Shown here one piece after another: positions 35,955 through 42,561 of a stretch of 42,561 nucleotides of DNA; the stretch's first letter is position 1, and every line of letters starts with the position of its first letter. This stretch comes from Rhodobacterales bacterium HKCCE3408 (GTDB lineage Bacteria > Pseudomonadota > Alphaproteobacteria > Rhodobacterales > Rhodobacteraceae), in NCBI GenBank assembly GCA_015689705.1, contig WVSN01000024.1, forward strand, positions 1 to 42,561, in the 5' to 3' direction. The position numbers and the translations under genes are program-made. Under the pieces are notes generated by a model. It was not told where the DNA came from. It saw only the letters and a program-made list of their open reading frames with translations, and searched no databases.

Positions 35955-36767
35955 CTAACCCTTGAGTTCGCGGGACCGGGCGGCCGCGGCCGCGACGGTC
36001 CGGGCAATCAGCGGTTTCAGCCCGGAGCCTTCGTCCATCAGCACCTCGAGACCCGCCTGCGTCGTGCCGTTGGGCGAGGTGACATTGATCCGAAGCTGCT
36101 CCGCCGTCTCGCCGGACTCGAGCGCGAGCGCCCCTGCCCCGGCCACGGTCGCGACGGCAAGTTCGGTCGCCATGTCCGCGGGCAGCCCCTCGGCCACGCC
36201 GGCCGCCGTCATCGCCTCGATCATGTGGAACACATAGGCCGGCCCGCTCCCGGACAGCCCAGTGACCGCGTCGATCTGGTCCTCGGTCTCCAGCCGCACG
36301 ACCTGCCCCACGGCGGACAGAAGCGCCTCGGCCAGATCGAGATGGCCGGCATCGACAGCGTCGTTCCCGATGATCGCACTGATCCCGCGCCCGATCGCGG
36401 CCGGCGTGTTCGGCATCGCCCGCACGATCGGCGTAGCCGGCCCGAAGCTTGCGCCCAGACGGTCGAGCGTGGTGCCCGCCGCGACCGATACGACCAGCGT
36501 CCCTCCTCCGCCGAGCGATGCGGCCGACGGCAACGCTGCATCCATGACCTGCGGTTTGACGGCGACGACGAGCGCCCCGGGCGCCTCGGGCAATTCGCCG
36601 CCGATGCGGACGCCGGTGCTTTTCAGCCAGTCGGAAGGATGCGGCTCCAGCACGGTGACAGCGTCGGGCGACAGCCCGCGCGCCAGCCATCCCGCCAGCA
36701 TGGCCGATCCCATCTTGCCGCAGCCAAGGATCACCAGGCCGCGGCGGTCAAGTTCCGAGAATTCCAT
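35955..36767 (-). CDS. proC: pyrroline-5-carboxylate reductase
   Basis: Last step of proline synthesis: reduces P5C with NAD(P)H. The 270-residue protein has the Rossmann loop ILGCGKMGSAMLAGW (13-27), VVAVKPQVM, RAMPNTPAAIGRG and the P5CR signature LSGSGPAYVFHMIEAM with VTSPNGTTQAGL. It is 28 bases after the YbjN-like gene and is followed at once by csaA, so the block YbjN-proC-csaA-hydroxyacid dehydrogenase may be one transcript. Confidence 0.94.
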   Translation of the reverse strand: MEFSELDRRGLVILGCGKMGSAMLAGWLARGLSPDAVTVLEPHPSDWLKSTGVRIGGELPEAPGALVVAVKPQVMDAALPSAASLGGGGTLVVSVAAGTTLDRLGASFGPATPIVRAMPNTPAAIGRGISAIIGNDAVDAGHLDLAEALLSAVGQVVRLETEDQIDAVTGLSGSGPAYVFHMIEAMTAAGVAEGLPADMATELAVATVAGAGALALESGETAEQLRINVTSPNGTTQAGLEVLMDEGSGLKPLIARTVAAAAARSRELKG

Positions 36768-36794
36768 CGCTCCCCCGCGTTTGCGGGGGCGAGG

Positions 36795-37298
36795 TTAGGC
36801 GCGGCCGTAGCCTTCCGCAATGGCGACCTGCATCGCCGCTTCGGGGCTGCGATTGCCCCAGCAGGCAAGCTGGAAGGCCGGGTAGTAACGCTCGGCCGCG
36901 AGCACGGCGGTTTCGACCATGCAGGCGATCTGCGAGGACGAGGCGAGCTGTTCGCCGGCCAGCACGAGACCGTAGCGATAGACCATCAGCTTCTGCTCGT
37001 GCCAGTAGCTGAACGCGCCGGCCCAACAGCGGTCATTCACGAGGTTCAGGATCTCGTAGAGCGCGGGCATGGAGGTCGAGGGCGGCTCCATGTCGAAGGT
37101 GCAGATCATCCGCAGCGTCTCGTCGTAGCCCGACCAGGCGAGCGTGACCGAATAGGTCCGCCATTGGCCTTCGATCGCCATGGCGATCTGGTCGTCGGCA
37201 ACGCGGTCGAAATCCCAGTCGTGATGGGTCGCCAGCGTCTCGACGATGTCGATCGGGTGAAGCTCGTCGGACTCGAAGAACTGCTCGGAAAGTGACAT
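36795..37298 (-). CDS. YbjN domain protein
   Basis: A 167-residue protein with the YbjN/T3SS-chaperone-like fold: HPIDIVETLATHHDWDFDRVADDQIAMAIEGQW (14-46), TFDMEPPSTSMPALYEILNLVNDRCW and LVLAGEQLASSSQIACMVETAVLAAERYYPAFQ. The fold is common in alphaproteobacteria near proC, and its function is poorly known; sensing or chaperone roles have been suggested. Weak ribosome site (AGAGG). The 260 bases before it (37299-37558) hold a terminator-like hairpin and DnaA-box-like words but no gene. Confidence 0.88.
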   Translation of the reverse strand: MSLSEQFFESDELHPIDIVETLATHHDWDFDRVADDQIAMAIEGQWRTYSVTLAWSGYDETLRMICTFDMEPPSTSMPALYEILNLVNDRCWAGAFSYWHEQKLMVYRYGLVLAGEQLASSSQIACMVETAVLAAERYYPAFQLACWGNRSPEAAMQVAIAEGYGRA

Positions 37299-37454
37299 TG
37301 CCCAGGCCTCTTGTTTTGGCAGCCTCGGTGGGGCCTGGTTTTTCCAACCATGACGCCCACTAGAAGCTGGGTGTCTTTACCATGGATCGCCGGACGAACA
37401 GGCAACCCACACCAGATATGGTGCGCGAGCCACTGGCAGGAGTAAAGTGAAATA

Positions 37455-37500
37455 TTGTGGAAAAGCTTACGCCCCGGCCGTCACCGGGGCGTATCCACAG
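37455..37500. promoter_or_regulatory. DnaA-box-like words flanking a hairpin
   Basis: TTGTGGAA (37455-37462) and TATCCACAG (37492-37500) are inverted and each resembles the DnaA box TTATCCACA with one mismatch; TTATCCCC follows at about 37512. They flank the hairpin at 37468-37493. They may be chance matches. Confidence 0.3.
37468..37493 (-). terminator. ubiK terminator
   Basis: TACGCCCCGG (37468-37477) and CCGGGGCGTA (37484-37493) form a perfect ten-base stem around a six-base loop, followed on the minus strand by AGCTTTTCC. It lies 66 bases after the stop of the UbiK gene. Confidence 0.7.
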
Positions 37501-37558
37501 AAAACCGGCGCTTATCCCCCGAGGGACCGCGAAGATGTCATCGAAACGTTACGGAGGG

Positions 37559-37804
37559 TCAGCTCTTGCCGGCTTCGAGCGCGTCGAGCCGGGCCTTCAG
37601 CGCGGCGTTTTCCTCGCGCGCTTTCTGCGCCATGGCACGCACCGCCTCGAACTCCTCGCGCGTGACGAAATCGCGGTCGGCGAGCCAGCGGTCGATCATC
37701 GACTTCACCGCCGTCTCGGCCTCGTCCTTCGCGCCCTGCGCGACGCCCATGGCGTTCGTCATGAGCTGCGAGATGTCTTCCATGATCCGGTTGCGGGTCT
37801 GCAT
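37559..37804 (-). CDS. ubiK: UbiK/BMFP family accessory factor
   Basis: An 81-residue helical protein, MQTRNRIMEDISQLMTNAMG at the start and a leucine/alanine coiled coil REENAALKARLDALEAGKS at the end, with the conserved DFVTREEFEAVRAMA segment. UbiK (YqiC, DUF526) helps the aerobic ubiquinone-synthesis complex and associates with membranes. It is divergent from lgt, with back-to-back promoters at 37832-37891 and GGAGG before its ATG. Confidence 0.9.
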   Translation of the reverse strand: MQTRNRIMEDISQLMTNAMGVAQGAKDEAETAVKSMIDRWLADRDFVTREEFEAVRAMAQKAREENAALKARLDALEAGKS

Positions 37805-37831
37805 GCGCGGGCCTCCTGTGCGTTGCCCGAA

Positions 37832-37860
37832 GATATGGCGGCAACCGCCGCCGGCATCAA
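37832..37860 (-). promoter_or_regulatory. ubiK promoter
   Basis: On the minus strand TTGATG (37860-37855) and CATATC (37837-37832) are 17 bases apart, about 28 bases before the ubiK ATG. Confidence 0.55.
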
Positions 37861-37862
37861 GG

Positions 37863-37891
37863 TTGACGCCCGCACGGCCCCGGCCTAGCAG
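37863..37891 (+). promoter_or_regulatory. lgt promoter
   Basis: TTGACG (37863-37868) and TAGCAG (37886-37891) are 17 bases apart, ending 23 bases before the lgt ATG. It is back to back with the ubiK promoter. Confidence 0.65.
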
Positions 37892-37914
37892 GAGCGCGAC
37901 AGGAGCGGAGAGCG

Positions 37915-38817
37915 ATGCAGGCGGCCCTCGACTTCCCCCAGATCTCGCCGGAACTGATCCGGATCGGCAGCTTCGCCATCCGCTGGTACGCGCTGGCCTA
38001 TATCGTCGGCATCCTGATCGGATGGCGTCTTGTCGTGGCGCTGCTGCGGCGCCCCGCGCTCTGGCCCCGCGCCACCGCGCCGATGACGCCGGACGAGCTC
38101 GAACGGCTGCTGACCTGGATCATCCTCGGCGTCATCCTCGGCGGGCGACTGGGTTACGTCCTGGTTTACTGGCCGGACGATCAGCCGCTTACGCTCGGCG
38201 CCGCGCTGCGCCTGTGGGAGGGCGGAATGGCCTTCCATGGCGGGCTGATGGGTGTGGTCGTGGCGATCGTCGGGTTCTGCTGGATCAACCGGCTGCCGAC
38301 GCTCTCGGTGGGCGATGCGGTAGCCATCGCAACCACGCCGGGGCTGTTGCTTGGCCGGATCGCGAATTTCATCAACGGAGAGCTCTGGGGCCGGCCGTCC
38401 GACGCGCCCTGGGCGGTGATCTTTCCCGGATCTCTGGCGCAGGCCTGCCCGGGTCCGGTCGGTCTGGTGGAGCGGGGCGGTGAAATCCTCTGTGCCCGTC
38501 ATCCGTCGCAGCTTTACGAAAGCGCGCTGGAGGGGCTGGTGCTCGGGACCGTGCTCCTGATCCTCGCGACGTGGTTGGGCTGGCTGAAGCGGCCCGGGCT
38601 GATCTTCGGCACGTTCCTCTTGGGCTACGGGATCGCCCGGGTCGTGGTCGAGATGTTCCGCCAGGCCGATCCGCAGTTCATCACGCCGGACAATCCGTGG
38701 GGCTATGTCGTGCATTTCGGCGATACGGGGCTGACGCAGGGGCAGGTCCTGTCACTGCCGATGGTGGCGGTCGGGCTTCTGCTGATCGCGATCGCCCTTC
38801 TCCGCCGCCGCGCATGA
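37915..38817 (+). CDS. lgt: prolipoprotein diacylglyceryl transferase
   Basis: Attaches diacylglycerol to the lipobox cysteine of prelipoproteins at the inner membrane. The 300-residue polytopic protein has about seven transmembrane segments, the signature GLLLGRIANFINGELWGRPSD (about 142-162), GGRLGYVLVYW near 78, and FHGGLMGVVVAI near 105. GGAG precedes the ATG. It overlaps the methyltransferase gene by ATGA; lgt, midA-like and pgeF form the usual alphaproteobacterial trio. Confidence 0.96.
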   Translation: MQAALDFPQISPELIRIGSFAIRWYALAYIVGILIGWRLVVALLRRPALWPRATAPMTPDELERLLTWIILGVILGGRLGYVLVYWPDDQPLTLGAALRLWEGGMAFHGGLMGVVVAIVGFCWINRLPTLSVGDAVAIATTPGLLLGRIANFINGELWGRPSDAPWAVIFPGSLAQACPGPVGLVERGGEILCARHPSQLYESALEGLVLGTVLLILATWLGWLKRPGLIFGTFLLGYGIARVVVEMFRQADPQFITPDNPWGYVVHFGDTGLTQGQVLSLPMVAVGLLLIAIALLRRRA

Positions 38818-39881
38818 CGCCGCTGGCCGAGATCCTGATCCGCCAGATCGCGCGCGACGGGCCGATTTCGGTGGCGGACTACATGGCCGCCTGCCTGCAC
38901 CACCCGCAGCACGGCTATTACGCGACGCGCGACCCGCTCGGCGCGGCGGGCGATTTCATCACCGCGCCCGAGATCAGCCAGATGTTCGGAGAACTGATGG
39001 GACTGGCGCTGGCGCAGGCCTGGATCGATCAGGGTGCACCGAACCGGGCCGTACTGGCCGAGCTCGGGCCGGGGCGCGGCACGCTGATGGCCGACGTCCT
39101 GCGCGCGACGGCGCGTGTGCCGGGGTTCCACGAGGCCATGCAGCTCTGCCTGGTGGAAAGCTCGCCAGTCCTTCGGGCGGCTCAGGCGGACCGGCTCGGG
39201 TCTTTCGATCCCGTCTTCGTCGATCAGGCGGGCGATCTGCCGGACGGGCCGCTGTTCCTGCTGGCCAACGAATTCTTCGACGCCCTGCCCGTCCGCCAGT
39301 TCCAGCGCGGCGCGGCGCAGTGGCACGAGCGGATGATCGGACTCGGGGACGGGCGGCTTGTCTGGGGCCTGTCGCCGGAGAAGCCCGTCGCTGCGCTGGA
39401 CGCGCGGCTGGCCGACACCGTGCCCGGGCAGATCGTCGAGACCTGCGCGCCGGCCGAGGCGATCGCATCGGAAATCGGGCGGCGCATCGCGACATTCGGC
39501 GGCGCGGCGATCATCGTCGACTACGGCGACAGCGTCAGTATCGGCGACACGTTCCAGGCTGTCGCGGGGCACGCCTATGCCGATCCGCTGGCCGCGCCCG
39601 GCGCCGCCGACCTGACCGCGCATGTCGCCTTCGCGCCCCTGATCGCGGCCGCTGCACCGGCCGACGGCCACGGACCTGTGCCGCAGGGCGTCGTTCTCGA
39701 ACGGCTCGGGATCGCCGCGCGGGCCGACGCACTCGCCGCCCGGTTGGGCGGCGCGGACCTTTCCGCCCACCTCGCCGCTCACAGGCGGTTGACGCACCCC
39801 GATGAAATGGGAAACCTGTTCAAGGTAATCGGTCTCACGCCCACCGGCGCCCCGGCGCCCCCCGGACTGGAACCCGCCTGA
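38814..39881 (+). CDS. SAM-dependent methyltransferase, MidA/NDUFAF7 family
   Basis: A 355-residue protein of the DUF185/NDUFAF7 family: MTPLAEILIRQIARDGPISVADYM, HHPQHGYYATRDPLGAAGDFITAPEISQMFGELMG, the SAM loop AELGPGRGTLMADVLR, and LFLLANEFFDALPVRQF. NDUFAF7 methylates an arginine of the 49-kDa complex I subunit (NDUFS2), needed for assembly, so this enzyme may act on NuoD encoded at 1623-2855. That role is inferred from the family. The ATG at 38814 overlaps the lgt stop. Confidence 0.92.
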   Translation: MTPLAEILIRQIARDGPISVADYMAACLHHPQHGYYATRDPLGAAGDFITAPEISQMFGELMGLALAQAWIDQGAPNRAVLAELGPGRGTLMADVLRATARVPGFHEAMQLCLVESSPVLRAAQADRLGSFDPVFVDQAGDLPDGPLFLLANEFFDALPVRQFQRGAAQWHERMIGLGDGRLVWGLSPEKPVAALDARLADTVPGQIVETCAPAEAIASEIGRRIATFGGAAIIVDYGDSVSIGDTFQAVAGHAYADPLAAPGAADLTAHVAFAPLIAAAAPADGHGPVPQGVVLERLGIAARADALAARLGGADLSAHLAAHRRLTHPDEMGNLFKVIGLTPTGAPAPPGLEPA

Positions 39882-39884
39882 GCC

Positions 39885-40670
39885 ATGTCGATCACGACGC
39901 TCAAGCTCGACTCTGTGACATCCGATCTCCTCGGCGGGACGGTGCATGGATTCTTCGGCCGCCGCGGAGGCGCGTCTTCCGGCGTGTTCGAAGGGCTGAA
40001 CTGCGGACCGGGCTCGTCGGACCAGTCCGAGATCGTGGCGCTGAACCGCGCCCGCGTGGCCGAGGACCTTGGGGTCAGCCCTGACCGGCTGGTCACCGCG
40101 CACCAGACCCATTCCGCCCGCGCGATGATCATCGACGCGCCGCTGCCCAAGCCGCTGCCGAAGGTGGACGCGCTGGTGACGCGGACACCGGGCCTTGCCG
40201 TCGCGGTGCTGACCGCCGATTGCCAGCCCGTCCTGATGGCCGACCGCGAGGCCGGCGTGGTCGCCGCGGTCCATGCCGGCTGGCGCGGGGCGCTCGACGG
40301 GGTGCTGGAGGCGGCGGTCGAGACGATGGAGGAAGCCGGAGCGGATCGCGCGCGCATCCGGGCCGCCATCGGCCCGTCGATCAGCCAGAGCGCCTACGAG
40401 GTCGGCGAGGATTTCTTCGAGCGGTTCATGGACGACGACGCGGAAAATCACCGGTTCTTCGTCAACGGCGTGCCCGGCAAATACCAGTTCGACCTGCCCG
40501 CCTACGGGCTCGCGCGGCTGCGCGCGGCCGGCGTGGCCGAGGCGTTCTGGACGCGCCACTGCACCTATTCCGATCCCGGCCGGTTCTACTCGTTCCGCCG
40601 CGCCACCCACGCGGCCGAGGCCGATTACGGCCGGCAGATCGCCGCCATCCGCCTCGCCGACCCCGCGTAG
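39885..40670 (+). CDS. pgeF: peptidoglycan editing factor PgeF
   Basis: A 261-residue protein of the YfiH/PgeF (old name: polyphenol oxidase, laccase domain) family: HGFFGRRGGASSGVFEGLNCGPGSSD (17-43), AHQTHSARAM, TADCQPVLMADREAGVVAAVHAGWRGALDGVL and the C-terminal YSDPGRFYSFRRATH, including the Cys-His metal-binding residues. PgeF removes L-Ser wrongly placed in peptidoglycan precursors. It follows the methyltransferase with a three-base gap and closes the lgt operon. Confidence 0.93.
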   Translation: MSITTLKLDSVTSDLLGGTVHGFFGRRGGASSGVFEGLNCGPGSSDQSEIVALNRARVAEDLGVSPDRLVTAHQTHSARAMIIDAPLPKPLPKVDALVTRTPGLAVAVLTADCQPVLMADREAGVVAAVHAGWRGALDGVLEAAVETMEEAGADRARIRAAIGPSISQSAYEVGEDFFERFMDDDAENHRFFVNGVPGKYQFDLPAYGLARLRAAGVAEAFWTRHCTYSDPGRFYSFRRATHAAEADYGRQIAAIRLADPA

Positions 40671-40675
40671 CAGGA

Positions 40676-40704
40676 AACCCACAGCCTGTGGGTTGTGTGG
40701 ATAA
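40676..40704. promoter_or_regulatory. palindrome plus perfect DnaA box
   Basis: AACCCACAG (40676-40684), C, CTGTGGGTT (40686-40694) is a perfect inverted repeat, followed at once by TGTGGATAA (40696-40704), an exact DnaA box (TTATCCACA on the minus strand). AT-rich DNA with the words AAAATTTTT and ATATTGT follows before the next gene. Confidence 0.4.
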
Positions 40705-40797
40705 ACAGGCGTGGCCCCGCCACGAAAATGCCATATTGTCTGAACATCGTTTCCCAAAGCGCTGAAAAGTCGCGGAAAATTTTTGGGGGTTTGGACA

Positions 40798-41034
40798 GTG
40801 CCGAAGGCAATCGATTTACGCGACATTAGCGCGGCCGCGCGAAAAGAGCGGCAACGCGCCGGCGATCCGGGTCAGGTCGGGAAACGGCCGGAGGAGCCCG
40901 AGACGGGAAGCCGTCCGAAGCGGTCGCGGCGCTGGCTGGATCAGGTCCTGGCAGAAAGCCGGGATGCAAAGATCACGATGCCCTGGACGCGCCCCGCGTT
41001 CGAGGCGGACGAAACCGGGGACAGCACCGGCTGA
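40798..41034 (+). CDS. small basic hypothetical protein
   Basis: A 78-residue very basic protein with no signal peptide or membrane helix: VPKAIDLRDISAAARKERQR, a Pro/Glu/Arg-rich middle (GKRPEEPETGSRPKRSRRW), then LDQVLAESRDAKITMPWTRP. It could bind nucleic acid. The GTG at 40798 is preceded by GGGGG eight bases upstream; a TTG at 40783 is an alternative. No family recognised. A strong terminator follows, so it looks like a single-gene unit. Confidence 0.65.
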   Translation: MPKAIDLRDISAAARKERQRAGDPGQVGKRPEEPETGSRPKRSRRWLDQVLAESRDAKITMPWTRPAFEADETGDSTG

Positions 41035-41066
41035 GGGACCATCTCTCATCTCTCCATGCTTGCGGG

Positions 41067-41092
41067 GGCGCGGCCAGAACGGCCGCGCCTTT
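41067..41092 (+). terminator. terminator of the small basic protein gene
   Basis: GGCGCGGCC (41067-41075) and GGCCGCGCC (41081-41089) form a perfect nine-base stem with a five-base loop (AGAAC), then TTTCGCGTTT. It also lies just beyond the end of the convergent sulfotransferase gene (41099). Confidence 0.8.
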
Positions 41093-41098
41093 CGCGTT

Positions 41099-42561
41099 TC
41101 ACAGAAGATCGATCCTGGTCTCCAGTCCTTCCAGAAGCGGCCCGAGTTCGTCCTCGAACTGCTGCCACCCGGCGACGGAACTGCGATAGATCGGCTGGCG
41201 GACCTGGGCGAAGCTGAGGGTCTGGACCCGGCGATCCGCCTTGTGCGGCGCAAGGCAGGCGTCCTCCCACGGCAGACCGGCGGCAGCGACGATTTCCGGG
41301 ATGCGCGTTTCGGGATGTGCGGTCAGCGCCTCGTAGTCCACGACATGCATCCGGCCGGGCATGAGTTCCTCCCACGCGGCGATCAGCGCGTCGTGCAGCC
41401 GGATGTACCGGCCGATCTCGTAAAGGCTGGTCGAGAAGCGGTGCGTGCCGTCCGGAAACATGTTGCGATAGGCCGAAAGTCCGACATCGCGTGGGTCGCG
41501 CTTCAGGACGAGGATGGGCGCTGACGGCAGGGCGTGGGCGATGAACCCGATCCGGGTGAACGTCCCGATGGCCTTGTCCGTGAACAGCCCGTCGGTTCCC
41601 GCCCGGCGACGTCCGGCGGACAGGTAGCGCCGGCCGGCTTCGGCGAACTCGGCAGGATCGGGAACGATGCCGTTTTCCAACCCCTCGAGCGCAAGCCCGA
41701 GCGCTTCGGCCATGAACGCCATCTCGCCGCCCGCGGTGACCTGCGAATGGGCGGCGAGCACGGTCTCAACAAGCGTCGTGCCGGAGCGCGGCAGGCCGGT
41801 GACGAAGATCGCGCCACCTGTCTCCCCCTCAGGCGCACGGCCGGACAGGTGAGTGCGGAAGGCGGCAAGCTGTGCGCGCGCCCGGGTCAGTGCGGCGTCG
41901 AAATCGAACGGGAACGCGCTGGCCTGCAGCCGGTTCGCCTCGTGCAGGTGCCTGAACACCTCGTCGGTTCGGCCGACATCGCCAAGCGCCTTGGCGAGCG
42001 CGAAGTGAAGCCGCCACTTTCTCGGCGGCGGCAGGTCCGACCGGGTCGCGGCCGCTTCCATCTTCGCGAGCATCGGGTCATCGGCGCTCATCTTCCCGCC
42101 GGCGGCATAGGCGCGGTAGGCCTCGCCGTCGGCCGGGTCCATCTGGGCCGCGCGGCGCAGATCGGCACGGGCGGCGTCGAACCGCCCGAGGCTCTGCTGC
42201 ATCTGTCCGCGCTGGCCGACGAGAATGGCGGCTTTGGGATATTTCGAGATGGCCGCCTCGAGTACCTCGAGCGCAGCTTCGGTCTCGTTCTCGGAATTCA
42301 GCCGGGCGGAGAGCTCGATCGTCGCGGCGATGGGGTCCGCGCCCTCGGCAATGGCGCGGGCGGTGGCCTTGCGCGCCGGCCCGGGGCGCCGCAGGCGGGC
42401 CTCGACCGTCGCCAGAAGCGTCCAGAGCGCCTTGTCGCCCTTGCGGACGGAGGCCAGCACCGCGGCGGCGTCCTCTGCCCGGCAGGAGTCGAGGAAAAGC
42501 TGCGCCAGCGGCTGGCGGGCGGCCTCCGCGCCGGCATCGAGCGTGCGGCGCAGGATCGGCT
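41099..42561 (-). CDS. TPR-sulfotransferase protein (5' end outside window)
   Basis: At least 487 residues, open to the window edge. The N-terminal half is a run of TPR-like helix pairs (AALEVLEAAISKYPKAAILVGQRG, GRFDAARADLRRAAQMDPADGEAYRAYA); the C-terminal half is a P-loop sulfotransferase with the 5'-phosphosulfate loop FVTGLPRSGTTLVETVLAAHSQV and the 3'-phosphate loop LVLKRDPRDVGLSAYRN. Such proteins transfer sulfate from PAPS to a protein, lipid or polysaccharide; the acceptor is unknown. The GTG at 42460 is not the true start, because the frame continues upstream with good coding (LAQLFLDSCRAEDAAAVL). Confidence 0.9.
   Translation of the reverse strand, partial: PILRRTLDAGAEAARQPLAQLFLDSCRAEDAAAVLASVRKGDKALWTLLATVEARLRRPGPARKATARAIAEGADPIAATIELSARLNSENETEAALEVLEAAISKYPKAAILVGQRGQMQQSLGRFDAARADLRRAAQMDPADGEAYRAYAAGGKMSADDPMLAKMEAAATRSDLPPPRKWRLHFALAKALGDVGRTDEVFRHLHEANRLQASAFPFDFDAALTRARAQLAAFRTHLSGRAPEGETGGAIFVTGLPRSGTTLVETVLAAHSQVTAGGEMAFMAEALGLALEGLENGIVPDPAEFAEAGRRYLSAGRRRAGTDGLFTDKAIGTFTRIGFIAHALPSAPILVLKRDPRDVGLSAYRNMFPDGTHRFSTSLYEIGRYIRLHDALIAAWEELMPGRMHVVDYEALTAHPETRIPEIVAAAGLPWEDACLAPHKADRRVQTLSFAQVRQPIYRSSVAGWQQFEDELGPLLEGLETRIDLL

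Noticed and set aside
37299-37558. A replication origin in the gap with DnaA-like words
   Set aside because: Only near matches to the box, and the hairpin they flank works as an ordinary terminator for the UbiK gene; none of the usual origin neighbours is present.

Overview
The window looks like a chromosomal segment of a GC-rich alphaproteobacterium, most likely Rhodobacterales (Roseobacter/Paracoccus relatives). Signs are a complex I (nuo) operon with an extended NuoE, short ATGA/GTGA overlaps between many genes, promoters of the form TTGACC-N17-TANNNN, and the neighbourhoods lysC/ptsP and lgt/midA/pgeF. There is no rRNA, tRNA, CRISPR array or insertion sequence that I can see. Nearly all of the window is coding and no gene-free stretch exceeds 300 bases; the longest are 33732-33998 and 37299-37558.

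Layout. (1) 1-6278, minus strand: nuoA, a DUF6958-like gene, then after an interruption nuoB, nuoC, an NTF2/lumazine-like gene, nuoD, nuoE and a small membrane protein cut by the window edge. The interruption is a TetR regulator and a divergent four-helix membrane protein sharing a palindromic operator. (2) 6362-18718, minus strand: a leucine/isovalerate degradation cluster (isovaleryl-CoA dehydrogenase, both methylcrotonyl-CoA carboxylase subunits, enoyl-CoA hydratase, HMG-CoA lyase, an acyl-CoA ligase) with a GST, an ASCH protein, a flavodoxin-fold reductase and three secreted proteins embedded. Its first gene has a strong promoter overlapped by a 24-base palindrome. (3) 18775-21213, minus: gph, a DegT-type aminotransferase and an AT-richer HEPN-like gene. 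(4) 21345-25730, plus: glmU, glmS, a flavin-type PPOX protein and an AlkD-like protein. (5) 25852-30742: lysC and ptsP with two convergent secreted-protein genes between them. (6) 30752-31996, minus: three small secreted proteins with a shared C-terminal signature, each with its own upstream element. (7) 32149-42561: a KAS III, an HTH regulator, tdk, a minus block (proC, csaA, 2-hydroxyacid dehydrogenase), a YbjN protein, ubiK, a plus block (lgt, midA-like, pgeF), a small basic protein, and a TPR-sulfotransferase that runs off the right edge.

How the parts relate: complex I takes electrons from NADH made by catabolism such as the adjacent leucine pathway; GlmS/GlmU, PgeF and Lgt supply and protect the envelope; several secreted proteins carry folds linked to lysozyme inhibition (LprI/DUF1311 and possibly PliG). 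The best candidate for something undescribed is the tandem family at 30752-31996 (C-x12-C-[F/Y]-D-R-x-G), with a TGAACC-N17-GAC element 54-63 bases before each start.
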